A stretch of 11,576 nt of DNA from Balneolaceae bacterium (lineage in GTDB: Bacteria; Bacteroidota; Rhodothermia; Balneolales; Balneolaceae), in assembly GCA_007123785.1 (NCBI GenBank), contig SLGL01000456.1, positions 1-11,576 of the forward strand. The letters run 5' to 3'. The first letter of the stretch is position 1; each line of letters opens with the position of its first letter. The position numbers and the translations under genes were made by a program. The notes beneath the pieces are model-generated. The model did no database searches and was not told the DNA's origin. It worked only from the letters and a program-made list of their open reading frames with translations. Positions 1 through 6,117 of this stretch are shown piece after piece.

Positions 1-27
1 TATGGTTTATCCGGCCTTGATCTTTTG

Positions 28-54
28 GTTCGTCCCGAAGCCTCAAGGATTTTT
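28..54 (+). repeat. left arm of an imperfect 27-bp inverted repeat
   Basis: Positions 28-54 match the reverse complement of 615-641 at 24 of 27 bases; the three mismatches are single substitutions. The core reads CCTCAAGGATTTTT on this side. The two arms enclose about 560 bp that include both REP-like elements. The arms could be ends of a decayed mobile element or two copies of a dispersed intergenic repeat. No transposase and no clear target-site duplication are visible outside them. Confidence 0.55.
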
Positions 55-130
55 AGAGGTCGTTTATTTTAGTGTAGATTACTATTAAGTGGAAACCATA
101 TTCAAATTTATCTTTGTCATTGACGAAGAA

Positions 131-182
131 TATGCCGTCAGGCATAACCGATTTTGTAACCCCGGATTTCAATCCGGGGTTA
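131..182 (+). repeat. REP-like double hairpin, left copy
   Basis: There are two adjacent perfect palindromes. The first is TATGCC-GTCA-GGCATA (131-146, 6-bp stem, 4-base loop). The second has a 12-bp stem, TAACCCCGGATT (157-168) with AATCCGGGGTTA (171-182), and a TC loop. They are joined by ACCGATTTTG (147-156). A second unit at 347-395 has the same order of parts in reverse, including the linker CGATTTTGTAA / TTACAAAATCG. Paired palindromes of this kind are typical of REP/BIME elements mobilised by REP-associated tyrosine transposases (RAYT, Y1_Tnp family). No RAYT gene is in the window. Assignment to that class is inference from structure. Confidence 0.7.
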
Positions 183-308
183 AAGCGGGACCACTTCCCT
201 TTCAGTGCCCCAGGTACGATCCATCTCACGGGATGGGTTTGTGGGGGGCAGATTTTGTGCGGATTGTACAGGTCATCGAACCCGTCTGATCCTGCGAGCA
301 GATCGCCC

Positions 309-322
309 GTGCCGTACGGCAC
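309..322. repeat. 14-bp perfect palindrome in the REP spacer
   Basis: GTGCCGTACGGCAC reads the same on both strands. It lies about 25 bp from the right REP-like unit, within the spacer of the pair. It could be a further hairpin of the same element or a binding site for a dimeric protein. Nothing in the sequence separates these options. Confidence 0.5.
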
Positions 323-346
323 TTGCCGCGGCCCAGACCCATCTTG

Positions 347-395
347 ACCCCGGATTGAAATCCGGGGTTACAAAATCGCTCATCCGCAAGCGGAT
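347..395 (-). repeat. REP-like double hairpin, right copy (inverted)
   Basis: The large palindrome has a 10-bp stem, ACCCCGGATT (347-356) with AATCCGGGGT (359-368), and a GA loop. The linker TTACAAAATCG (369-378) follows. A small hairpin, ATCCGC-AA-GCGGAT (382-395), takes the place of the left copy's TATGCC hairpin. The large stem and linker are almost identical to the left copy, while the small hairpin keeps its fold but not its sequence, suggesting compensatory change. The two units with their 164-bp spacer form an inverted pair, like a REPIN/BIME but with a longer spacer than is usual. Confidence 0.7.
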
Positions 396-614
396 TTTTC
401 ATAAATCGCTACCACAGATGACTCACATGAAATCTGGCGGTTTTATGTAAAAAACTTCTGGAACCCGATGATGAAAACAATGGGTAGGAACCAGCGAAAG
501 AATCGCACCAACAAAAAACGGCCACATTTTATTGCTGTAAGATCACAAGGAAACAGGCTTCTGTGACCTTCTGAACAACAAATAAGTTTGAATAACTTAA
601 CTAAATTGTACCTG

Positions 615-641
615 AAAAATCCTTGAAGCCTCGGGATGAAC
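615..641 (-). repeat. right arm of the imperfect 27-bp inverted repeat
   Basis: This is the reverse-complement partner of 28-54, with 24 of 27 positions identical. On the plus strand it begins AAAAATCCTTGAAGCC. Sequence similarity extends little beyond these limits on either side. It marks the right border of the segment that contains the two REP-like units. Confidence 0.55.
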
Positions 642-645
642 AACA

Positions 646-692
646 AATTTCATTAACAACTTAAATCGTTGTGCTACAATTAATTTCATTAA
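646..692. repeat. 11-bp direct repeat with small hairpins (possible regulatory site)
   Basis: AATTTCATTAA occurs at 646-656 and again at 682-692. Between the copies lies ACAAC-TTAAATC-GTTGT (656-672) and an overlapping TTGT-GCT-ACAA (669-679). A further small hairpin, ACATT-GGT-AATGT, follows at 705-717. The arrangement resembles an AT-rich operator or promoter region, but no promoter consensus is convincing and the nearest downstream gene starts about 390 bp away. Confidence 0.25.
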
Positions 693-716
693 AATATGTG
701 TATCACATTGGTAATG

Positions 717-945
717 TCAGGGGCTGACCTGCCCGGTGAAATCCGGTCGGTATCTTCTGCTTGCGTGTTCGCAACTGTAGATTTTTAAGTCGTAACCTCT
801 CCTGGTAAGATCCGGTTGCAGGGAGTGGCAAAGGCCTGTCGGGTACTGTCCCGGTTCATAAGGTTCTAAACGAGAAAAGCTGAAAAGGAACGTTTTGCCG
901 GATTTATATTCGTCATAACACATCAATGGGTTGTGTTTTTAACCC
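717..945 (+). other. foldable block, possible structured RNA or RNA-element remnant
   Basis: This stretch is richer in G+C than its flanks and holds a series of local stems on the plus strand. They are CCGG-TGAAAT-CCGG (733-746); ATCT (752-755) with AGAT (779-782) enclosing TTGCG-TGTT-CGCAA (761-774); CTC-T-CCTG (797-804) with CAGGGAG (819-825); CGGG-TACTGT-CCCG (840-853); AAACG (868-872) with CGTTT (891-895); and AACACA (917-922) with TGTGTT (932-937). Two segments, GGTGAAATCCGG (735-746) and CGCAACTGTA (770-779), match conserved boxes of cobalamin riboswitches in order and strand. However, their spacing is too long and I cannot find the GCCACTG/GGAAGG part of the core. A degenerate group II intron fragment is another option. 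The strand and limits are approximate. Confidence 0.3.
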
Positions 946-978
946 AAATGTTCGTGCCAGGATAATACAACCTCCTTC

Positions 979-1007
979 TTGGATTCTATGCTTTTTATTG
1001 ATAAAAT
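979..1007 (+). promoter_or_regulatory. candidate sigma70-like promoter for the patatin gene
   Basis: TTGGAT (979-984) and TAAAAT (1002-1007) are separated by exactly 17 bp. The -10 box matches TATAAT at 5 of 6 positions, the -35 box only at its first three. Transcription would begin near 1014 and leave a leader of about 65 bases before the start codon at 1080. In that case the foldable block at 717-945 would lie upstream of the transcript. Primary-sigma promoters of Bacteroidota often differ from this consensus, so the call is tentative. Confidence 0.3.
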
Positions 1008-1079
1008 CAACGGGAGCAGTCTCTTGTCGAGATAACCGAAAGAGTGAAAAAATCAAAATACGAAACTTAGGAGATCAGC

Positions 1080-2117
1080 ATGGCATCACAATTTCGAAAC
1101 CTGGTATTTGAAGGGGGCGGTGTAAAGGGAATTGCCTATATCGGGGCAATGCAAGTGATGAATCAGCGCGGATACCTGGGCGACCATATCAAAAGAGTGG
1201 GTGGTACCAGTGCAGGAGCGATTAATGCATTGATTTATTCTCTCGGATATGATATCCATGAACAGCAGGAAATTCTGAATTCAACCGATTTCAAAAAATT
1301 TATGGATAACTCGTTTGGATTCGTGCGCGATTTCCGGCGTTTGTGGACCGAGTTCGGCTGGCACAAGGGCGACTTTTTTACCGGCTGGATCGGTGAGTTG
1401 ATAGAAAAACAGCTGGGAAGCAAAAAAGCCACATTTCAGGATTTGAAAGATGCCGACCGGCCAGAACTATATGTAATAGGAACTAATCTTTCCACAGGAT
1501 TCTCCGAAACATTTTCCCACGAAAGGCATGCGGGAATGCAGCTGGCTGAAGCGGTGAGAATAAGTATGTCTCTTCCGCTCTTTTTTCGTGCAATGCGTGT
1601 GGGCTCACGGAAAGATGTTTATGTGGATGGGGGGGTGATGCTGAACTTTCCAGTAAAACTGTTCGATCGCGAGCGTTATATTGACATGGAAAAAGAGAAA
1701 GAAGCGGCTCGCTACACTGAATATTACAACAAAGAAAATGCCCGTTTTTTGCTGGAACGCCCCGGCAGGAGCCCATACGTTTATAATAAACAAACTCTCG
1801 GTCTCCGGCTTGATTCAGAAGAAGAAATCGGGCTGTTCAGGTATGATGAACCTTTGCAGGGCAATGAGATCAAACGTTTTCCGGAATATGCAAGGGCACT
1901 GCTTGGAGCCCTGATGCAAGTACAGGAAAACATACATCTGCACAGTGATGACTGGCAGAGAACACTCTATATTAATACACTGGATGTTAAAACTACCGAT
2001 TTTGAATTGACTGATGAACGAAAGCTGGAACTTGTTGAACAGGGTATTACCGGAGCGGAGAACTACTTCAAATGGTTTGAAGATCTTCGTGAAGAGGTAG
2101 TTTGTCGAATTTCCTGA
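1080..2117 (+). CDS. patatin-like phospholipase family protein
   Basis: This is a predicted serine lipid acyl hydrolase of the bacterial patatin family, which cleaves fatty acyl ester bonds of phospholipids with a Ser-Asp dyad. All family signatures are visible in the 345 residues: the oxyanion-hole loop EGGGVKG (11-17), the nucleophile elbow GTSAG (42-46, Ser44), the SMSLPLFF segment (162-169), and DGG (183-185) with catalytic Asp183. The first half is the hydrolase core. Residues from about 195 are charged and helical with no second domain I recognise. There is no signal peptide or membrane segment, so it is probably cytoplasmic or peripheral. The ATG at 1080 is supported by AGGAG at 1069-1073, six bases upstream, one of the best ribosome-binding sites in the window. 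The gene stands alone on its strand. No cyclase or other partner is adjacent, so a CBASS CapV-type role has no support here. Confidence 0.9.
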   Translation: MASQFRNLVFEGGGVKGIAYIGAMQVMNQRGYLGDHIKRVGGTSAGAINALIYSLGYDIHEQQEILNSTDFKKFMDNSFGFVRDFRRLWTEFGWHKGDFFTGWIGELIEKQLGSKKATFQDLKDADRPELYVIGTNLSTGFSETFSHERHAGMQLAEAVRISMSLPLFFRAMRVGSRKDVYVDGGVMLNFPVKLFDRERYIDMEKEKEAARYTEYYNKENARFLLERPGRSPYVYNKQTLGLRLDSEEEIGLFRYDEPLQGNEIKRFPEYARALLGALMQVQENIHLHSDDWQRTLYINTLDVKTTDFELTDERKLELVEQGITGAENYFKWFEDLREEVVCRIS

Positions 2118-2235
2118 AGTCTTTTCTAAACTTATTTCGTCGTTTGACTGCTGCGGATATACTTTATCGAAATCACTACAAAGTGCAACCGTCTGACTAT
2201 TTTTTTATCTGTTTTCCTCAATTTTTTTCTCCAAC

Positions 2236-3954
2236 CTATTTTTCCGGATCTTCCCCGTAATATTTCAGAATAAAATAGAGAATAATCAGGCCTGTGAGCA
2301 TTCCCCAGAGTGGATGAATCCATTCAAATGCAGCAGGAATCTCACCTACAATGAGGGCCACAACTGCCACGACCAGTGCATAGGGCAACTGTGTTCGAAC
2401 ATGGTCTATGAGGTCGCAGGCTGATGACATCGAACTGAGAACCGTAGTATCGGAAATGGGCGAACAGTGATCTCCGAAAACAGCACCGGCCATTACCGAG
2501 CTTACTGAACCAAGTAGAATACCATAATGGTCGCCGCCTGCGAAGCCAACACCGGCTCCCATCGCCACGGCGAGAGGAACCACTACCGGAAATAAAATAG
2601 CCATTGTACCCCAGGAAGTTCCGGTGGAGAAAGCCGTGACGGCTGCGATAAAAAAGACAAGTCCCGGGAGCAGGGCCAGCGGCAGAGTGTCTTCAAGCAG
2701 GGAAGCAAGGTAGGTGCCCGTGCCAACTTCTCCGGTGATACCACCAAGCCCCCAGGCCAGGATCAGAATTATAATCGCCATCAGCATCGACTGCATGCCG
2801 CCAACCCACGATTCGAGTGCCTGCTGTATGGTTAAAATCCTTTGAAAAACAGCCAGTGCGATTGCCACAGCACAACCCGTAAACGAGGCCCATAGCAGCG
2901 CAGCGAAGGGATCGGCATTTCCGATAATGTTCCTGATAGCGCGTTCACCCGGTTCAAGCCCCTCTATTCCTGTGCTGAATAGACTCCAGACCGCGACAAT
3001 AATCACCGATAACACAGGTAAAGCTGAGTTGTACCAGCGACGGGGTTTGTCTTTTACCGGTTGGAGAGATTCGAGGCTGGTATCTGCCGCGGGCATGGAG
3101 CCGGGGCGGATGACACCCTCTCCCGAATAGGCTCTTCGTTCAGCATCCAGCATAGGGCCGAATTCTTTACGCATAATGATCGTCATCAGAACAAAAGCGA
3201 GTGCAAGAATGGGGTAAAAAAGGTAAGGGATGGAGTGAAGAAAAATTGTAAACGCATTATCCGCCCCGGCCTGTAACTGGGCACTGAGTGCGGCATCAGT
3301 GGTGGCGTCGGCCAGTGAGGCCAGTGAGTTTTGGATCTGTGTAATTTCAAAGCCAATCCATGTGGTGATAACCGCCGTTACGGCAAGCGGAGCTGCTGTA
3401 GAATCCACAATATAGGCCAGTTTTTCCCTGGAGATTTTCAGGCGATCCGTCATCGGGCGGAGGGCGTTACCGCGAATAAGAGTGTTGGCATAGTCATCAA
3501 AAAAGAGGAACAGTGCCGATAGCCAGGAGAAGAGCTGTCCGCGTTTGCGTGTGGTTGCATATTCTTCGAGAGCCTGAACAATACCCTGATTACCACCGCT
3601 GCGTGATATCACGCCAACCATACCGCCAAGAAAAAGGCTGAATACTATGATTGCAATATGATCGGCGTCCACGAGTGCATCCACTATGATTTCAAGGGAT
3701 TGCGCTGTTCCTGCAACAGGATTGAAGCTGACCAGAAACAAGGCACCAACCCAGATTCCTGCAAAAAGAGAAAGAATTACTTCACGAGTGATGAGGGCAA
3801 GGCCAATGGCAACAAGCGGTGGGATTAGGCTGATCCAGGTTCCGTAATACCCGGAATCTTCTGAGCTTTCTTGGGTAAATGCAAACAGATCAAGCCAGCT
3901 AACAAGAAAAAATAAGAGAGTGAGAAATAGGGCAGTTGTGAAATATTTTTTCAT
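2236..3954 (-). CDS. NhaC-family Na+/H+ antiporter
   Basis: This 572-residue polytopic inner-membrane protein is expected to exchange protons for Na+ and contribute to pH and sodium homeostasis. Family features are the N-terminal core SLIPPLVAIGLALITRE (42-58), FFDDYANTLIRGN (151-163) with its acidic pair in a membrane segment, STGTSWGTMAI (443-453), and the strongly conserved GDHCSPISDTT (494-504). Many hydrophobic segments span the length. A polar loop at about 262-308 divides the two halves. The extra hydrophobic N-terminus (5-25) is either an additional membrane segment or an uncleaved signal. Length is slightly above the usual 450-530. The start at 3954 has no good Shine-Dalgarno sequence. 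The gene converges with the patatin gene, 118 bp apart, with no clear hairpin terminator between, and is divergent from pcm. Related NhaC-like carriers can move other solutes, so ion specificity is inferred. Confidence 0.88.
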   Translation of the reverse strand: MKKYFTTALFLTLLFFLVSWLDLFAFTQESSEDSGYYGTWISLIPPLVAIGLALITREVILSLFAGIWVGALFLVSFNPVAGTAQSLEIIVDALVDADHIAIIVFSLFLGGMVGVISRSGGNQGIVQALEEYATTRKRGQLFSWLSALFLFFDDYANTLIRGNALRPMTDRLKISREKLAYIVDSTAAPLAVTAVITTWIGFEITQIQNSLASLADATTDAALSAQLQAGADNAFTIFLHSIPYLFYPILALAFVLMTIIMRKEFGPMLDAERRAYSGEGVIRPGSMPAADTSLESLQPVKDKPRRWYNSALPVLSVIIVAVWSLFSTGIEGLEPGERAIRNIIGNADPFAALLWASFTGCAVAIALAVFQRILTIQQALESWVGGMQSMLMAIIILILAWGLGGITGEVGTGTYLASLLEDTLPLALLPGLVFFIAAVTAFSTGTSWGTMAILFPVVVPLAVAMGAGVGFAGGDHYGILLGSVSSVMAGAVFGDHCSPISDTTVLSSMSSACDLIDHVRTQLPYALVVAVVALIVGEIPAAFEWIHPLWGMLTGLIILYFILKYYGEDPEK

Positions 3955-4069
3955 AAAATTTCGGTAAGATTAGATCAAAGACGCAGGGAAACTTTCTTCA
4001 TGTCTAAAAAATCAATCATCAGAAAATACAAGCATTATGTTTAATTCCAATTGCCATTTTATTTATGGT

Positions 4070-4079
4070 TGTGTACACA
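4070..4079. promoter_or_regulatory. 10-bp palindrome in the antiporter/pcm divergent gap
   Basis: TGTGTACACA is a perfect palindrome in the 186-bp AT-rich gap between two divergent genes, about 60 bp upstream of the pcm start. Its position would suit a dimeric regulator acting on one or both genes. A 10-bp palindrome can arise by chance and no second copy is seen nearby. Confidence 0.2.
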
Positions 4080-4140
4080 TTCTAAATACTGTTAAAGGAT
4101 TAAAACGATAGGTGAATTGAAATTTCAATGAGATTGGGGA

Positions 4141-4848
4141 ATGCCTTATTTTATGGGAAAGAAAAATTTCACATCAGAAAAACTTCCATTGACGAAGGGT
4201 AGCAGAGCCAATCGCAAACATATTCAGCGCCGGAATGAACTTGCCAATATTCTCCGGGAGAAGGGAATCCGGGATCAGCGCATTTTGATGGCAATTCAGG
4301 CCATCCCGCGCCACACTTTTATAGATACCGCCCTCGAAAACCGGGCTTATGAAGATACAGCACTGCCGATTGGCTGTGGACAGACCATTTCACAGCCCTA
4401 TACTGTTGCGGCACAGACTGAGCTTCTACAGGTTGAAAAGGGAGACAAGATTCTGGAGATAGGTACCGGATCGGGGTACCAGGCCGCGGTTTTGTGCCAT
4501 ATGGGAGCGAAGGTTTACAGCGTGGAGAGACATGAAGAACTGTATCACAAAGCCAAAAAAATGCTGCATGAACTGGGTTACCGTGCAAACTTAAAACTGG
4601 GCGACGGGACACTGGGTTGGGGTGCATATGCCCCTTACGACGGCATTGTGGTAACGGCAGGAGCGCCGGTTGTCCCGGACGATTTGATTCATCAACTAAA
4701 TGTAGGAGGGCGCCTGGTTGTGCCTGTGGGAAGCCAGAAAAGCCAGGTAATGGTGCGGATTACGCGTGTGTCGGAAGACAGCTACGAAGAAGAACATCTG
4801 CAAAATTTTAAGTTCGTGCCGCTTATAGGGGAGAAGGGCTGGGATTAG
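4141..4848 (+). CDS. pcm: protein-L-isoaspartate O-methyltransferase
   Basis: This cytoplasmic repair enzyme methylates the alpha-carboxyl of L-isoaspartyl residues in aged proteins using S-adenosylmethionine, so that normal aspartate can re-form. The 235 residues show the family pattern: IGCGQTISQPY (77-87) with the substrate-site Ser84, the AdoMet motif I EIGTGSGYQAA (106-116), acidic Glu129 after the second strand (VYSVER, 125-130), GDG (154-156), YDGIVVTAGAP (166-176) and the C-terminal FVPLIGEKGW (225-234). The enzyme is complete. It has about 25 extra basic N-terminal residues compared with the roughly 208-residue E. coli protein. The start is uncertain: GGGGA (4136-4140) abuts the ATG at 4141 and lies 12 bases before a second in-frame ATG at 4153, so either may be used, and neither spacing is ideal. 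Confidence 0.95.
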   Translation: MPYFMGKKNFTSEKLPLTKGSRANRKHIQRRNELANILREKGIRDQRILMAIQAIPRHTFIDTALENRAYEDTALPIGCGQTISQPYTVAAQTELLQVEKGDKILEIGTGSGYQAAVLCHMGAKVYSVERHEELYHKAKKMLHELGYRANLKLGDGTLGWGAYAPYDGIVVTAGAPVVPDDLIHQLNVGGRLVVPVGSQKSQVMVRITRVSEDSYEEEHLQNFKFVPLIGEKGWD

Positions 4849-4856
4849 TTTTTAGA

Positions 4857-5027
4857 ATGAGTAAACTCAGAAAGTTACTTTCTCACATACGTATTGTTGA
4901 AACAGTCGAAGCAATCGGGTATAAGCTGCAGGGTATCACCGGAGAAGATGGCAAAGTGATCCACGACATTATGTTGATTCTCAAAACCGATGGCCGGCCA
5001 GTATTACAGTATTTGATAAAAATGTGA
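4857..5027 (+). CDS. small ORF of 56 codons, unknown
   Basis: An open frame runs from ATG at 4857 to TGA at 5025-5027, only 8 bp after the pcm stop, on the same strand. It encodes 56 residues beginning MSKLRKLLSHIRIVETVEAI and ending with QYLIKM. The composition is balanced, with an amphipathic basic N-terminal helix, an ITGEDGKV turn and a hydrophobic C-terminal segment, more like a folded small protein than a chance frame. There is no good Shine-Dalgarno sequence, so translation would depend on coupling to pcm. I do not recognise the family. It could also be the remnant of a longer protein. Confidence 0.4.
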   Translation: MSKLRKLLSHIRIVETVEAIGYKLQGITGEDGKVIHDIMLILKTDGRPVLQYLIKM

Positions 5028-5077
5028 AAAAAAGTTTCATGTATACAGATTGCAGGTTGATGAATAACCAGGGTATT

Positions 5078-6106
5078 TCAGAATCGCACGGTGTAGGTTA
5101 GAGCCGGAACGACTTCGGCATTTTCAAGCGGTTCAGCCACAATTTGTGTTACACTCAATCCCGACGGAGTCTGTGCTCTTTCATCTGTGCCGCTGATCAG
5201 GCGATATCCGGCCCGGGCTACACTTACCAGGCCTACGCCGATGTTCGCGGCAGCAATGACTGTACGGGCGTGATTGGTTTCGGTAACTTCGGTTATGGTG
5301 CATGTACCCCTGCAAACGAACACATCCGGAGTTGTATACTCTTTTGTATTACTGAGATTCCGTGAGCCAAGCAGAATGGATGCCGAACCTGCTGCGAGTC
5401 CGAACCAGTGATTGCGGGCCGGGCTGCTGAATATCAAGGGTTCAGCCGACGGGCTGCTCAGATAAAGAGCATTTACACTTCCCAAAATTGCGGAACCGAA
5501 ACCAAATGAGCCGCCCGGATTGCGCTTATTTATTTTCTCTTCTTCAGTGACGATCGTACCGTACATCGGCTGAATCATCGCCAGTTCGTCGATGGAAAAA
5601 CCGGACTGATCCGCCCATTCCAGAAACCGGGGGTGATTAATCCCGGGAATAAACGCAAATTTGAAATCCATGTTGATTGTTTCGGCTATCCCCGTGCCTG
5701 CGGTCTGCTTCACCAGATACCCGACTGCACAGATATGGCCGCCTTCACTGATGAAGGTGGGGCGCCGTTTGTCCGGGTGGCCATCGTTATGTGGAAATTC
5801 TCCGGCGCTGATGTAATCATCCAGCAGATTCAGATACTTTTTCCGGTTTTGTTTCTGTTTTTCGGTGAGGTGGTCAACGGGACGGTTTCGCAAAACATCA
5901 GAGACATAATCAAGATGTGTTTGTATTCGAACCCGGTCGGGAATGTCAGGTCCTGGTTTTTCTCCGAAGATATGAATGTAACTTTCATCCCCGATCACAG
6001 CGTTGATGGTTTCTGTGGATGACGAACCATCATCAGTCGTCAGATAAAATATTCCAAGAACTACAATCAGAGGGCAAACCAGCAAAAGGGAAGAATGTCT
6101 GAACAT
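5078..6106 (-). CDS. exported protein with an uncharacterised CAVGYL-type conserved domain
   Basis: The 342-residue product starts with a hydrophobic segment (about 7-22) that should act as a signal peptide or membrane anchor. Residues 58-182 form a recognisable but functionally undescribed domain: RVRIQTHLDYVSDVLR, then a helix with NRKKYLNLLDDYISAGEFPHN (88-107 region), GGHICAVGYLV (122-132) and a closing FLEWADQSGFSIDELAMIQP (161-180). From memory, similar proteins occur in Bacteroidota and Myxococcota as hypothetical proteins. Conserved-looking polar residues are H106, H110, H124 and C126. The C-terminal part (200-342) is glycine- and serine-rich with alternating hydrophobic stretches, a CRGTC pair (265-269) and an aromatic end (TVRF), suggesting beta strands or membrane contact. 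It follows the lipoprotein gene by 11 bp, so the two are probably co-transcribed. Function is unknown. Confidence 0.85.
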   Translation of the reverse strand: MFRHSSLLLVCPLIVVLGIFYLTTDDGSSSTETINAVIGDESYIHIFGEKPGPDIPDRVRIQTHLDYVSDVLRNRPVDHLTEKQKQNRKKYLNLLDDYISAGEFPHNDGHPDKRRPTFISEGGHICAVGYLVKQTAGTGIAETINMDFKFAFIPGINHPRFLEWADQSGFSIDELAMIQPMYGTIVTEEEKINKRNPGGSFGFGSAILGSVNALYLSSPSAEPLIFSSPARNHWFGLAAGSASILLGSRNLSNTKEYTTPDVFVCRGTCTITEVTETNHARTVIAAANIGVGLVSVARAGYRLISGTDERAQTPSGLSVTQIVAEPLENAEVVPALTYTVRF

Positions 6107-6117
6107 GGCATTGAGAG

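Larger units (their letters stand above)
1..1079. other. gene-free, repeat-rich region upstream of the patatin gene
   Basis: No reading frame here looks like a real gene. Open frames are short, overlap on both strands, and several simply translate the REP-like palindromes. From left to right the region holds one arm of a 27-bp inverted repeat (28-54), a REP-like double hairpin (131-182), a spacer with a 14-bp perfect palindrome (309-322), a second double hairpin in opposite orientation (347-395), the other 27-bp arm (615-641), an AT-rich stretch with an 11-bp direct repeat (646-692), and a GC-richer foldable block (about 717-945). A possible promoter for the patatin gene follows at 979-1007. 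The stretch 411-600 shows nothing I can name. Confidence 0.75.

Noticed and set aside
53..450. Open frames of 60-90 codons on both strands across the REP pair
   Set aside because: They translate the palindromes and spacer, and share the same short peptide (PGLKSGVTKS) on opposite strands because of the inverted repeat. No ribosome-binding site or protein-like composition supports them.
717..780. tmRNA-like start (GGGGCTGA at 720-727)
   Set aside because: The following bases do not continue as tmRNA, and no tRNA-like 3' end or tag-encoding frame is present.
717..926. 69-codon frame on the minus strand of the foldable block
   Set aside because: It has no recognisable domain and overlaps the stem-rich block, whose structure explains the sequence better. 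It is probably a chance frame.
1080..2117. CBASS phospholipase effector (CapV) reading of the patatin gene
   Set aside because: No CD-NTase/cyclase, Cap2/Cap3 or other defence gene lies in the window, and single patatin-like enzymes are common in this group.
2118..2235. Bidirectional terminator between the convergent patatin and antiporter genes
   Set aside because: There is a T-tract near 2200 but no stable hairpin precedes it on either strand.
4000..4044. 14-codon frame starting ATG TCT AAA with AGGGA ten bases upstream
   Set aside because: It is too short to support as a gene, has no attenuator-like structure after it and lies in an AT-rich gap. It is probably chance.
5028..5077. Terminator between the small ORF and the convergent CAVGYL gene
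   Set aside because: The TGAAA/TTTCA pairing around 5025-5040 is only five weak base pairs around an A-tract and does not form a convincing terminator.
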